Below the pieces are notes generated by a model. That model had not been told where the DNA came from. It searched no databases and worked only from the letters and a program-made list of their open reading frames with translations. This document shows positions 23,217 through 38,074 of a DNA stretch of 64,000 nucleotides, one piece after another (the stretch's first letter is position 1; the number at the start of each line of letters is the position of its first letter). A program made the translations under genes and the position numbers. Origin of the DNA: Caenorhabditis elegans (lineage: Eukaryota; Nematoda; Chromadorea; Rhabditida; Rhabditidae); the NCBI RefSeq assembly GCF_000002985.6, contig NC_003284.9:3224001-3288000 (forward strand), given 5' to 3'.

Positions 23217-26200
23217 TTAATGCTTATCACCAATTACTAAAGAATGAATTTCAGTACCCGCACGAACTCGACAATCGCAGCACGTTGAAGTTGTGATAAC
23301 TGTGGGAACCCAGCGTCCGTTATCACGACGGAGCACATCAACGTTTCGATATTGTTGGACACACTCACCCCAGCCTATAAATATCCGAATTTTAGATGAA
23401 AACTCTTACAGAATCTAGGAGTTTAGAATACGGATTATAGATCGTTTGCACTTTTTTTATATTGTAATAAAAATACGTGAATTTTTATTTGAATACTTTG
23501 AAATAACCTTGCTATGCTATAAGTTTATTTTTCAATTTTTCAACACTAACCTGATAAGCAAAAATCATCTGGCTTACAACTCAGTTCGTTTATGATTCTT
23601 GGAAAATAATTTTCTGGTAGTTGTCGCCACGTCCAACAAGACCCTAAACACTCCATTAATTAGTATTCTCAGAACTTTATACTTTACCGCATAACGCTAG
23701 CATATCATCTTCAGAATCGCCCCGTTGCATGCAATTTATCGTGAATCTTTTACCAATCACTACAGAAGGATTTGCTCGCTTTTGTCGATCTGAAATTTTT
23801 TTTCTGAAACAGAACAAAATTTGGCAGTTACTTTTAAATCCGCCAAACAATCCTCCAAACCAATTATGGTTATTATTGTTTTCTCCAGAACCTCCGCCGC
23901 CCCAACCTGGAAACCCAATATTCCCACCGCCGCCAGTGCCACCTCCCCATCCAGGAACTTGTGGAACTTGAGGAACTGCTGGAGCGGGTGCTGGCTGGAT
24001 TTGAACTGGCGTTTGGGGGGATCCACCACCTCCGCCATTTCCTTGACCATTGCCGTTACTTCCCCATCCACCTTGCCATCCATTTCCGACAGCTGAAAAG
24101 CTGATATTTTTGAAATTTTCAATGTGTATCGTAATTTTGTAAAAATGTCGTAAAAGTCCGTTAAAGGAGCACATTATATTCTGAGTAGGTCTTGCCACGA
24201 TCTCAGTCATAGTGGTAGTCACAGATGGAAAATTTTGTATCGGATGTAGAAAATGGGAATGCGGAAAGTTCAAGTTCTAAAGATCACTGTGCCCCTACAT
24301 AGCACCGAAAATGTATCATAAAGTTTTTATACAGTTTTTTCTCGATTACTACCTATTATAAGAAACTAAAATAACAAAACAATAGATGCAAAATTACAAG
24401 AATTTTAATATAGAATTCATGGTTTTGAAGGTAATTTCAAAATTTCAATGTTTCACCCCGTACCAATAACTAACGAATTAACTGAGTTTGAGTAGTATTC
24501 TAGTATAAATGCCTAACTTCAGTTTTCTAATCTTTTTCAAATAATCCTTCCATATAAGTGAATAATGATACAAATTTACCAACATTGGCAGGTATTACAC
24601 TTATATCATATCTTTTATAATTTTATCAGCAACCTACTATTTTGAATAGGGTTCCTGATTGCTTCAGAAATGGCTTGACCGGCTGGCTCCCAAAATCTTC
24701 CTGAACAAAAACGCAGTTTTTTCTCTTTTTTAACCAAAAAATAACTCACCATTCCAGTGATGTTGTATCCCATTGATATTCTGGAAGTTTCTGGGATTTT
24801 GAAATTGTTGTTGCTGTTGAAAACGTGGTTGCTGCTGAAACTGTTGTTGTTGTTGCCATGGTCTTTGTTGGAAATTGTTCTGATTCTGTTGTGGAAACTG
24901 TCGCTGGGCATTATTTTGAAACTGATTTGCTCTCTGTTGCGCCTGGAACCGGTTTCTCATTGCCTGGTTGTTGCGGAATTGGGTTCTTTGATTTTGTAAT
25001 TGGTTTTGGTTCTGCAACTTTTTTACGGAAATAAGGCAAAAATTCGATTTTTTTTGAAAAGTATACCTGATTAAAATTTCCCTGCCCTTGCATATTTTGT
25101 TGGTTTCTGTTGTTCTGATTTTGGTTCCGTGGACGATTAGGCGAATTTCCATTTTGGTTATTATTATTGTTGTTGTTATTGTTATTGTTGTTGTTACGAT
25201 TGTTTTGTGGAATCTGAAAATGGTTTTTTTAAGCTTTTGTAAAACTTTTCCCATCTATCCCACTGGTGGAGACGCGGAAGGGGGAGATCCATGATTGGAA
25301 CGAGACCGCGGAGAAGATGGGGAAATTGTACTTCGAAATTGTTGGCCAGCACTGATAAGACTTTGAATATAGGAAGGAACAATTGGAGGCGGGACCGGAG
25401 CAATAATTGGTCTGGCTAAATTATAACGTGGACAAAGATTAGGTTGAACTTGGTTTTGAGGTAGGGGAGATATTGAAGATCTGGAAAATTTTGATTATAT
25501 CGTCAATTCCCCACTCTAACCTGTAATTGGAAGGGATGAAGCCAAGAGCACCAAGTCTGTGATAAAGCAGAGAAAAGCATTGCATACATTCTTGAGATTG
25601 GCAAGAAAATGTATTACTGTTCTAAATAGAAAGGTTTTCGTTCGTACTGGAAGCTTATCGAGCTAAACTTACAATTAAAGGAGCTGCATTGTTGCTATGT
25701 TTTGTCAGATCTAGAAAGGATAAAATTGCTTCTTCATAGTTTACAGCAATATATCGAGAATCATAAGATATGCATTGTTGCGATTGTGGATGAATCACGC
25801 AAGGACACTGAAAAATTGAAATACTACACGTGAAAAGCGCCGGTGGCTTTTTCAAACCAAAACATAGTTTAAAATTGGAAGCATGCTGCTAGGATTTAAC
25901 TAGGTTTTGCAATTTTTGCGATTGAAATTTTATGATTTGTTGGTCTGCTAAATATTTGGGTCTGCTAAACATTTTGGGTCTGCTGATTGTTTTCTTAAAC
26001 AATTAAGAAACGTTTAATTGAAAATCCATCAAAATCTTGGAGTGAAATATGAGTTCAACTCTCCTCCACGGGAAAATTTTTTGCAAATTTTTTCGTCCCA
26101 AAAAAAAAGAAAAAAAAACCAAAATAAAAATTTTGAATTTTTGGGGGAATTGATATGGTAAAAAATAATTTTAATGTAAATAAAAACTAAAAAAATAGGT

Positions 26201-26492
26201 GTTCAAATTTGCACTTTTTCACATTATGCATCATTTTTTTTCCTTCTACTAATTTGTATTCTGATTGTGAAAATGTTTAAAATAATTTCTACCGTGTGAC
26301 GAAAACATGCTAAACAACTTGAGACATTAAATCAAGAACTTAAGAACAACACAAGTTTACCTGCTGAATTTTATTTCCTCGTGTCTTTTGTCGAACGACA
26401 TCTTGAAAAACATCGTTGGTTGCCTGCCGTTTCACAGTATGGCCACTTGAAAAAACGATGAAAATTGAAAAGATGAGCACAACAAGCCTCAT
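23217..26492 (-). CDS. Secreted cystine-knot cytokine-like precursor (IL-17/Spaetzle class), 556 aa
   Basis: Exons 26492-26361, 25807-25673, 25621-25521, 25480-25264, 25213-25067, 25011-24750, 24700-24638, 24092-23832, 23789-23688, 23643-23551, 23374-23217; 1671 nt, all phases consistent. Residues 1-18 are a signal peptide (MRLVVLIFSIFIVFSSGH). Residues 45-122 hold a Cys-containing globular segment (CPCVI, C, CQSQECMQC). Residues about 145-440 are low complexity: Pro/Ser, an Asn run, N/Q-rich, then Gly/Trp/Pro-rich. RQKR at 441-444 is a proprotein-convertase site. The 112-residue C-terminal part has about nine cysteines with CWTW...YFPRIINELSC, C..C, VDVLRR and a final TCCDCRV. The FPRI-x5-C and VLRR features and terminal CxC recall IL-17 cytokines; the terminal CCxC recalls Spaetzle. 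Cytokine function is inferred. Exon 7 donor (24638) was chosen to keep frame; an extra exon in the 545-bp intron is possible. Confidence 0.75.
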
Positions 26493-28962
26493 CTACATTT
26501 ACAGTTGTTTCCAAACAGATTTGTGCTGAAAAATGTTTTTTTTTATTTCAAAGAAAACGAAAAATTTTGTAGGACAAGAAAATACGACGTTTACTGACTG
26601 TCTAGTGCATTAATCTATGACCTAGTAAAAGTTAAAGTTAACTCTCACAATTTCAGTATTCTAGTCATGAATTAGTGATACAAAAAATGTATCCAAAAAA
26701 TATATCCAGTTCTTACTGGATAACAATTATTCTAGAAGCGACTTTTTTAGAAACATCTACAAAAAATGAAGGATGAAATATCAAAGATTAATGTAAAAGA
26801 AGATAACGGTAATAGGTTCTTAAGGTCAAAACACAGGTTCCTTATCCGAAAGTGTAAAGCAGAAAATAAATAATTGAACAAGTCTTGAACCGCTTTTTGT
26901 GATTTCTTCTCATGACTAGTGTAAGGATGTAGTGCCCAAGGACATACACAACCATACAATAATGACTTGATAACGGATGAAAAAAGTTTTAAAATGGAAT
27001 ATTCAGCGAATATAAACAGGCCATCAGTTTGCTTCAAAAACTGTTCGCCTAACATTTCAACCAAAATCAATGCTGTTTATTTTTTTATTTCATTCCAATC
27101 TTCGGTGTTTTCCAACACCGACAAAAAAGACGGAAGGAGTGACGGCACTTTGAAGGTGAAGCGTAAGTTCAAGTGACAGCAAGAATTAATTTTCATTACT
27201 ATAGATGGGCGATGATCGGACGAAAAACTGGAATTACGTACACTTTGCAACAGCTTGTAATGTGTGCGTGTGTGTGTAATTTGGTAAAGCGAATATGTTT
27301 CAATTGGGTTTCGGATAGTCTGTGAAATATGAACATGTCGGGAAGGGCAGAAAACATGTCTTTCACGCCTATAGGTGTTTTCAAAATTGAAAACCATAAG
27401 ACATTCAAAACTAAACGAAAATTGGGGAAATGTTCTCTTTTTTAAATAAAGTATATAAAGTACGATTAAAAGTTAAACTAGTCGAATTGTCTAAATTGGT
27501 AAACACTTCAAATTGGTTTGTACTTGTAGGGTAAAAATTAGAAAAGTAGAAACGACCACACAGTAATAGCAAGTCATGCAAAAATCTGATGAACATGTCG
27601 TTTCCATCTTTGTCTCTTCTTGATACTTTGATCAATTCGCAACCTTGAAATGTCTACAGCACTTATGTTCTTCACTGCATCAAAATCAGTTTTTTTTTCA
27701 GACTAATTTAAAACAGAGAAATATTTAAAAGTCACAAAGAAAAGACTATAGTTGCAGTTTTGTAACAGGATGTTGATACGAATGGAAGGTCAAATGATAT
27801 TTTTGAAAAATACCAAAAAACCCACAAACTTTTTTTTTTTGAAAACAAAAAAAAATTGAAAACAAGCAAGAGTATAGACCATATTGTATTTAAATATAGT
27901 TTTGCTTTTTCCATTGTTTTACGGCAAAACTGTGGTGTAAATTGTTTGAATTTTTTTAAAATTAATTGTTGGGAAAAAATGACGTCCGGAAGAGGTTACA
28001 AACCGTCCATTTTTAAATTTCCGTCAAAAAAAAAATTTCGGCGAACCATAAAGTTTAAAAATATTCTGAATAATCTTTTCATTAAAAACATGTATAGTAT
28101 TTCTACTGTAAAATGTTTCTTAATGTAGAGTAACGGCAATGGGGTACTCAAGAAAATATCATTACAAAACTTTCCAAAACAATTTTTGAAAAAACTTCAT
28201 CGACTGTGAAAAACTGGCAATTAATGCATTTTTGCCACTTTTCCATTTTTTTTTAATTTTTAATTATAATATTTGGTCACGGTGGTGCCATGTACACTTT
28301 TTAAAGCAATTTAAAAATCGCACTGGCGCTACTCTACTACCTTTGATGGATTAATCATAGGGTTAACACATGAAAAACTATTCTATTGCTATTACTATTC
28401 TTAGTTTAAGACATATTTTTTCAAGCTTGAAATTCCAAGAATCCAAAAGTCTTATTATGTAAAAAAACGATTGCAGAATTTTTGAAATTATTAATAAAAT
28501 TTGATTGGATATTTTACCTTATTTTTCTGAATGTTAAAGTTGTCCAAATTTTTAAAACCTTTTTTTTAAATCCTAATACATATCATCTTTTTCAGATCCC
28601 AATACATTTCATGACAACTGCCAAAATTGACATCGTTATTTACATCTTAATAATTCCCTCCGGAAAACTGATTCATCTTCAAACTCTTCACATAATCTTA
28701 TGTGGCGTGACACACACATTTCTTTCCTCATCATTTCTGAGCCACATCACATCTACATGGTCTGAACATGGGTGCGCCAGAGACGGCAGAGAGACGTCGT
28801 GGCACGAAGCGTGCGGCGGGCACACACCGATTACCTACATCCTGAAAGCGCCGCCCTCCCCTTGCCTCGTCGTCTTCAATTTTGAATCCCCATTTTTCGG
28901 GATTTGGATTTGGATTCGCATTTTGATCTTGTTTTTGCTATTACTTCTTCGAATTCTTCAGA
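26493..28962. other. Intergenic region between the cytokine-like gene and tba-9
   Basis: Divergent upstream regions. Contains an inverted-repeat element (28125-28341) and a GC-richer block at 28690-28960 with CG dinucleotides immediately before the tba-9 start, probably its promoter/5' UTR. Open frames at 26747-27070, 27077-27408 and 27856-28128 lack coding character. Confidence 0.45.
28125..28341. repeat. Inverted-repeat dispersed element
   Basis: The left end (GTAGAGTAACGGCAATGGGG) is an imperfect inverted match to the right end (CACTGGCGCTACTCTACTACC). Related sequence starting GGTGGAGTAGCGTTAGTGGC occurs at 41261 and GAGTAGCACCAGTGGG at 37670, so this is a dispersed nematode repeat family present at least three times in the window. 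Confidence 0.6.
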
Positions 28963-32176
<3,214 letters not shown>

Positions 32177-33405
32177 GGAAGCTTACTTACAAATTGCAAT
32201 ATTAGAAATGATGTTTGACAAATATAAATATTAAAACTTTGAAATCAAACATAAATATTTAAATCTAAAGTTCAATTGGATTTTTCAGTACTTTTTCAAG
32301 CTGTGTAAGATAGTGTAAGTGTAAGATAATATGATGTTGCAAAAAACATTCTAAGTATAACTGGAATTCAATGTTATAGAATAAACGTACAGAGTTTGTA
32401 CATATCATGAATACAAAAACTCTATTTTGTAATACTGTCGCGCTCATGGAAACCATTCAAATTGGAATTCCAAGGAGAATTATCATCAATGGAAAAATTA
32501 TTAAAAATGCAGACTTACCAATAAAAAACAGGGCAAAAGAAACAGTGAAAAAAATTCGAATTTTAGTAATTTTTTGAAAATGTTCTAAACCGGTCCTTTT
32601 ACGAAAATTGTATTGTTCAGCGACTTTCGGTTTTTCCAGGTGTCTAATCGTTCCTTTTCTATTCGTTTTATTTATACGTTTCAGCACCACATTTCCGTAT
32701 TCTTCCATTTTTTCAAAGACAAATTTGCAGGAATACCCTTGGTTTTTGTAATCTTTTAGAAATACATTTAGCTTTTGGAATGCGGATTTTTTTCTTCATA
32801 TTATCGTTTCCCCCGTTCCACAGTTTTCTGTTTGATCAGCTTTCTCCAGCCTCAGTTTTCAATTTTTATTTCTAACCTCTAACCGTCATAAATCAATTGT
32901 ATGTAGTTGCTACTTCTGTGTGCTAACCAAATGTATTATCAGTTTTCTCCGACCGTTCTGCGCGGAGTCATATTATGCAAGTGATGATGGTGCAGAACAA
33001 CACTGATAACAACTGTCCGACCACTACTTCATCTTATCATTTCTTACGCATCCCGTTTTGTCAGTTCTATTTGAATATATTAGTTGTAATAGCAGAGTGT
33101 TTTCCTTTTATTTTAGTTGTTTTTTCTTATTCTCCAGTTGTGTTAATTGTTTTTTTTCTAACTTTTTTCCAATCTTTCCAAATTCCAATGTAATATATTT
33201 TGTGCATTTTGTGTGCTCCAGAGTACACTCAAAGCATAGGGCTATGAGGCAGATGCTCACAATTTCGGATCTCAATGATACCGAGCCATTGGGCCTATGT
33301 AATAAATCAAGTGAAGAAGAAGAATATAGATAGATCTAACCCCCAAGATAAAATCATTGTCCATCTGCTCTTGCGACCAATCGATTCTTCATACATTTAC
33401 TCGTC
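32177..33405. other. Intergenic region between tba-9 and lbp-3
   Basis: 3' region of tba-9 and upstream region of lbp-3. AT-rich open frames on both strands (32457-32708, 32975-33333) show no coding bias. No repeat or RNA gene recognised. Confidence 0.45.
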
Positions 33406-34063
33406 ATGAATCTGTACTTAACTTTATTCTCCTTTTGCTTTTTAGCAATTATGGCTGAGGCGGCTTCTGAAATTCCAGAGAAGTTTTTTGGAAAGTATGA
33501 TCTCGACAGAAGTGAGAACTTTGACGAGTTCCTGGCTGCTAAAGGTAAAAATAATTGATAGTGTACATTTAATAGTAATTTTAATTACAGGAGTGAGCTG
33601 GTTTGTGAGACAAATGATCAAATTGGCAAAAGTGAGCAAGGTGCTGGCCAAAAATGAAACTCCTGGAAAATACAACATGGAAAACTTGACTTCAAAGAAG
33701 AATACACTCTACCACGGGTGGGAGCTCGGGAAAACTTTCGAGGCAGAAGGCCTTGATGGAGTTGCACACAAGGTTTCAAAAAATATTCAAGTGTCTTAAA
33801 AATATTGTTATATTTAAGATTACCTTCTCCTTCAAAGACGGAGTTTTGTCTGAGCACCATATCCGACTCAACGACCCAGAACACAGCGCGGAGACGTACT
33901 ACTACACTATCGAGAACGATCAACTTGTCATGGTGTGTACTTCGTTCTCTTTTCCTTTTTTCCATTTTACAACTTCTTCCACTAATTTTCTCATTTTTAG
34001 AAAATGGTCAACAATGGAATCACGTGCCGTCGTTGGTTCAAGCGATCGACCGGAAAGAAGTAG
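33406..34063 (+). CDS. lbp-3: Secreted fatty-acid-binding protein LBP-3 (165 aa)
   Basis: Exons 33406-33544, 33591-33772, 33819-33932, 34001-34063 (498 nt). A signal peptide (MNLYLTLFSFCFLAIMAEAA) precedes an intracellular-lipid-binding-protein fold: KFFGKYDLDRSENFDEFLAA, GVSWFVRQM, then alternating strands to CRRWFKRS. The Arg-x-Tyr carboxylate-binding pair of FABPs is represented near the end by CRRWFKR, so the Tyr is replaced by Trp. The product is probably a secreted carrier of fatty acids. It keeps three introns (the ancestral four-exon FABP plan), unlike lbp-1 and lbp-2 downstream. The name follows its position beside lbp-1 and lbp-2 and its divergence from them. Confidence 0.9.
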
Positions 34064-34136
34064 AAATTATAAACACAACATAAAACTGAGCTCTTCACAT
34101 TATTAATCACAGATGTTTATTTTTTCTGTCCTTTTA

Positions 34137-34142
34137 AATAAA
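34137..34142 (+). terminator. lbp-3: Poly(A) signal, lbp-3
   Basis: AATAAA about 75 nt after the lbp-3 stop codon. Confidence 0.6.
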
Positions 34143-35157
34143 CAATTGTCCCTTTAGACTTGCTCTGCCATTTTCAAAAATTGCATGATCTCACAAAAAA
34201 AAACGAATGAACAGATGGAGGTCAAACATCGAAAGTGGACATAGAACAGATTAGCCAAGGTACAAAGTAGATGGGTCTATTGTAGCCCAATAAAACGTGA
34301 GAATCGTATTGGCCAATTTACGGGAAAGGCCATCTGGAAAACAATGATCTCTAATATGAATTCTGTCATCTGGGAATAGGGCTCAAACATTTGAAAACCA
34401 GAAAAAAAAACAATTTTGTGTCTTAAAAATTTTAGCTAGTGTTGAAAGTTTAAAAATATTTTTGAAAAATTGTGTTTTATGGGATCCTTACAATATTTTT
34501 TCGTTTTCATTTTGAAACCAAAAAAACCCAAAACCGAATGTACCGAAATTCTGCGGCAAAAAAACTTTTTTTCTGAAGTCGTTTTCTTTTTCTGTGGGTC
34601 GAATTCTATATGAATAAAAATTTTCATAATTTTTTCCGGTAGTTTTTTTTGGTTTTCCAAAGTCCCAGCCCTGCATGGATTGTGTTTTGAACTGCAGACC
34701 TGAAGACCTGTTGCCGTATTCAATGTTTGCTGAAGAAATGGAGAATCATACTATAGACTATGAAAGATAATGATAACATAAAATTATATCAACCAAATAA
34801 GGAAATTGCAATTCGATTCGCCTTAAACCTTCAACGAAATTATTTTGAGTTGATTGTTCGGTCTTCCAGGACCCGATTCATGCAACTACTCTCTTCAAAA
34901 ATATCCGAACTGACCCCAACACACGGAACAAAAAAAATCTGCCCCGAATCATTTATGCTACACTCTCTTTCGATACCCATCCGAGTCCAGCCGTCCATCT
35001 CTGCTAATCGTCAGCGCAATCGACATGTGGGCTGCACTTCTTGCCGTACAATGTTGTTTACGACTGTGCAAGTAGGCGGGGTCCACGCAGACGACGTCGA
35101 CACACAGCCCACAGTCCTGCCAAGACGTCAGTCGTTCATTCATCGACCTAGCCAACC
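34143..35157. other. Upstream region of lbp-1
   Basis: AT-rich up to about 34800, then a less AT-rich block (34900-35157) leading into the lbp-1 start. An open frame from 34760 runs into lbp-1 in another frame and is not supported as a separate gene. Confidence 0.45.
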
Positions 35158-35753
35158 ATGTGCGCTAAAATCGCTCTTCTCCTGGTTCTTGTTGGAGCTG
35201 CTTCAGCTGCTGTTCTCCCTGATAAGTTCTATGGAACTTTTGACTTGGACCATTCCGAAAATTTTGATGAGTATCTCACTGCTAAAGGATACGGATGGTT
35301 CACTCGTAAACTTGTCACTTTTGCCACATTCAAAAAGGTGTTCACTAAGACTTCCAACAAGAACCTCTTTGACTACTCCAACTTGACATCAAAGAAAGAC
35401 GTCCATTACAAGAATGTCCAACTTGGAAAAGCCTTCCAGGGAGAAGGACTTGACAGCACCAAACACGAGGTACGCTTTTGCAAGTTTTCAAGTAACCTTT
35501 CAAATTGATTAATTAATTAATTTTCAGATCACTTTCACCCTCAAGGACGGACATTTGTTTGAGCATCACAAGCCACTCGAGGGAGGAGACGCCAAGGAAG
35601 AGACCTACGAGTACCTTTTCGATAAGGAATTCCTTCTTGTGGTAAGTTATAAACATTTTTTAAAAACCAATTTCACATTCTCATGATTGTAATTTTCAGC
35701 GCATGAGTTTCAATGGAGTTGAGGGACGCCGATTCTACAAACGACTCCCATAA
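35158..35753 (+). CDS. lbp-1: Secreted fatty-acid-binding protein LBP-1 (159 aa)
   Basis: Exons 35158-35469, 35528-35641, 35700-35753 (480 nt). Signal peptide MCAKIALLLVLVGAASAA, then KFYGTFDLDHSENFDEYLTA, GYGWFTRKLV and a C-terminal GRRFYKRLP containing the Arg-x-Tyr type lipid carboxylate site of FABPs (RRFYKR). LBP-1 is a secreted lipid carrier similar to the polyprotein-independent nematode extracellular FABPs. It is very similar to LBP-2 and shares its three-exon structure, so these two are the younger duplicates of the cluster. Assignment between the lbp-1 and lbp-2 names follows the known order lbp-3, lbp-1, lbp-2. Confidence 0.93.
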
Positions 35754-35833
35754 ATATTCAGAAACTATTGTAATTTTTGTATGAATTGATTTCTCAATGT
35801 ACTTTTTTTGCCACTGATGTATTTCAAGTTTCA

Positions 35834-35839
35834 AATAAA
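35834..35839 (+). terminator. lbp-1: Poly(A) signal, lbp-1
   Basis: AATAAA 81 nt after the lbp-1 stop codon. Confidence 0.6.
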
Positions 35840-36801
35840 CTGAAAAGTTAGATCGATTCTGTAATGTGATATGGGGCAAAAAATAAGAAAAATAACGCGG
35901 TTCTTTTGTGATTCATGCTGCATAGCCCTCTGAAGTTTTTTGTTTGGGAAATGTTTTCACTGGTTTAAAAATGTACATATTAGGAGTTCTAGAAAGCAAA
36001 GTTGATTAAAATTTGAATTTTTGTTAACGTGTAAAAGTGACACAAGTGTTAAAAAGAAAATTTTGCACATTGAAGACTTGAAATTAAGAATCAAATTATC
36101 AGATGAATTGAACCTATGCTGGAATCAAAACATGAAAGTTCGATTGCGCCGTGATATTTGCAAAAACGTAATTCAAAACACAAAAAGGACACAACCAGTT
36201 TAAAATTTCGGGTGGGTCAAAATCCAATCACTTTTCGGTTTTTTTTTTTCGATGTTGTGTTCGAAAGTTTTCTATAAAATGGAGTTTTTTCTACTCTTTC
36301 GTATGCTCTTTTTTATTTTTTTTTTCCTGATTTTCACATTTAATTTCTGAATAAGGTACCATTAAATAAGAACCATTTCTCAAAATACATAGTTTAATAA
36401 CTAAAATCATTGGATCTTGAGGACCTCATTAAAAATATTTTTTTAAGTCTTAAATTGTTTGATGTGCAGTCAAAAAACGTAGCAGTTTTCTTTTCAATTT
36501 TCTTAACGCGTTTAAATTTATTTCGACAAAATTCATTCTGCATTTCAACAAGTAATCGATGAATTGTTTTCGTTCGGTCTCTTAAATTTTGTTTATTATT
36601 AGCTTCCAGGTGTTGTGAGGATTTTTGAAAATCAAGTAAGTCCGATCATCAATTTGTTGTTGCCATCCGTGCCGTGACCCTATATTACACACGTGGCTGA
36701 CCTCAGTTTTATTGTGTTGTCGATTGAGCAACTGGGCGGAGTCTTGATCAATCTTCATTTCTGTGGACACTTCAGTCATTCAGTCATTGACTTGAACAAA
36801 A
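35840..36801. other. Upstream region of lbp-2
   Basis: AT-rich spacer; a CACGTG E-box lies near 36691 and a slightly GC-richer block (36650-36800) leads into the lbp-2 start. No gene seen. Confidence 0.45.
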
Positions 36802-37389
36802 ATGTCTTCGAAATTCCTCATCTTACTCGCATTTTGTGGAGCTACCCTTGTGGCTGCCGAACAGCTTCCAGAAAAGTTCTATGGAACCTTCGACTTGGAT
36901 CACTCTGAAAATTTTGATGAGTACCTCACTGCCAAAGGATACGGATGGTTCACTCGAAAGCTTGTAACCTTTGCGACATTCAAGAAGGTTTTTGCCAAGA
37001 ATGCTAACAAAAACCTCTTCGACTACTCCAACTTGACATCGAAAAAAGATGTGTTCTACAAAAACGTCCAGATCGGAAGCAAGTTCGAAGGAGAGGGTCT
37101 TGATAACACCAAGCACGAGGTGAGTTCCATGCCATGTACTTTTTATTTTATTTTTATTTCAATTATAATTTTCAGGTTACCTTCACTCTCAAGGACGGAC
37201 ACTTGTTCGAACATCACAAGCCACTTGAAGAGGGAGAATCCAAGGAAGAAACCTATGAGTATTACTTTGATGGAGATTTTCTTATTCAGGTAAAATTTGG
37301 TCAATCTATTTGACATACATTTTTGTTAATTACAGAAGATGAGCTTCAACAATATCGAAGGCCGCAGATTCTACAAGAGACTCCCATAA
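36802..37389 (+). CDS. lbp-2: Secreted fatty-acid-binding protein LBP-2 (161 aa)
   Basis: Exons 36802-37119, 37176-37289, 37336-37389 (486 nt). Signal peptide MSSKFLILLAFCGATLVAAE, then KFYGTFDLDHSENFDEYLTA, the helix-turn-helix lid region, and GRRFYKRLP at the C-terminus with the lipid-binding Arg/Tyr pair. Almost every core residue matches LBP-1. Expected to be secreted, possibly to the pseudocoelom or perivitelline space, carrying fatty acids. A sequence fragment homologous to its exon 1/intron 1 junction is found 3.2 kb downstream. Confidence 0.93.
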
Positions 37390-37451
37390 AAGTTTAAACT
37401 TATTCTATTGAAATTTTCTTAAATTTGCAATTCAATTTCATTTCCGAAAAA

Positions 37452-37457
37452 AATAAA
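37452..37457 (+). terminator. lbp-2: Poly(A) signal, lbp-2
   Basis: AATAAA about 63 nt after the lbp-2 stop codon. Confidence 0.6.
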
Positions 37458-37669
37458 TTTATTTTCAAGCAATCTTCTGATGTTTTCAATTTGGAATCTT
37501 GGTGGAATGTATTATCCCAATTATTAGTTTTTAATTTTCTACAGATTAAAAAATGAACATGTTGAGGTAAGAAACTTAACACTAGAGTATGATCTCGCTG
37601 CCAAATTCTGCAACAACCATTATTTAAACTACAGTTGTCGTTTTCTTTATGTGATTTCATCTAAACGTT

Positions 37670-37920
37670 GAGTAGCACCAGTGGGAAATTGGCAAAAAAC
37701 TACGCCTATGGTGCCAAAAGGACCAAATATCAATAATTTTGGAAAATTGTTCATTTACTGTTGAAAAGTGACTCCGTTATTGCCACTCATAATTTTGAAA
37801 GTGGACCAAAAAAATTTTCTACTATTTTTACACATTAATTTTGTTTCAATTATTTATGCAGAGATAAAGATCACTTAGCACCTATATTCTACATGTTCTA
37901 TCATACAAAAAAAAGTGCCA
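37670..37920. repeat. Diverged copy of a dispersed repeat
   Basis: Begins GAGTAGCACCAGTGGG and continues with GTGCCAAAAGGACCAAATAT, the hallmark of the same dispersed family seen at 28125-28341 and from 41261. Confidence 0.45.
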
Positions 37921-37924
37921 TTAA

Positions 37925-38069
37925 TGTGCTAAAAATGTGCTGAAAATGTGCTAAAAATGTGCTAAAAATGTGCTAAAAATGTGCTAAAAATGTGCTTGAA
38001 ATGTGCTAAAAATGTGCTAGAAATGTGCTTGAAATGTGCTAAAAATGTGCTAAAAATGTGCTAAAAATG
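37925..38069. repeat. 11-bp minisatellite, about 13 copies
   Basis: Unit TGTGCTAAAAA repeated about 13 times with few substitutions (some units carry TTGAAA or TAGAAA). Each unit has an A5 tract, so the array places A-tracts every 11 bp. Confidence 0.9.
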
Positions 38070-38074
38070 TAATT

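Noticed and set aside
24095-24273. Extending the cytokine-like exon 8 upstream to an ATG at 24273.
   Set aside because: A TTTTCAG acceptor at 24093 and frame matching to exon 7 support splicing; the extension has no conserved character.
20266-26492. Operon linking the cytokine-like gene and the NAA50-type gene.
   Set aside because: The gap is about 1.45 kb, far above C. elegans operon spacing, and each has its own upstream GC-richer block.
34760-35386. 208-codon plus-strand ORF.
   Set aside because: Begins in the AT-rich upstream region and overlaps lbp-1 exon 1 in another frame.
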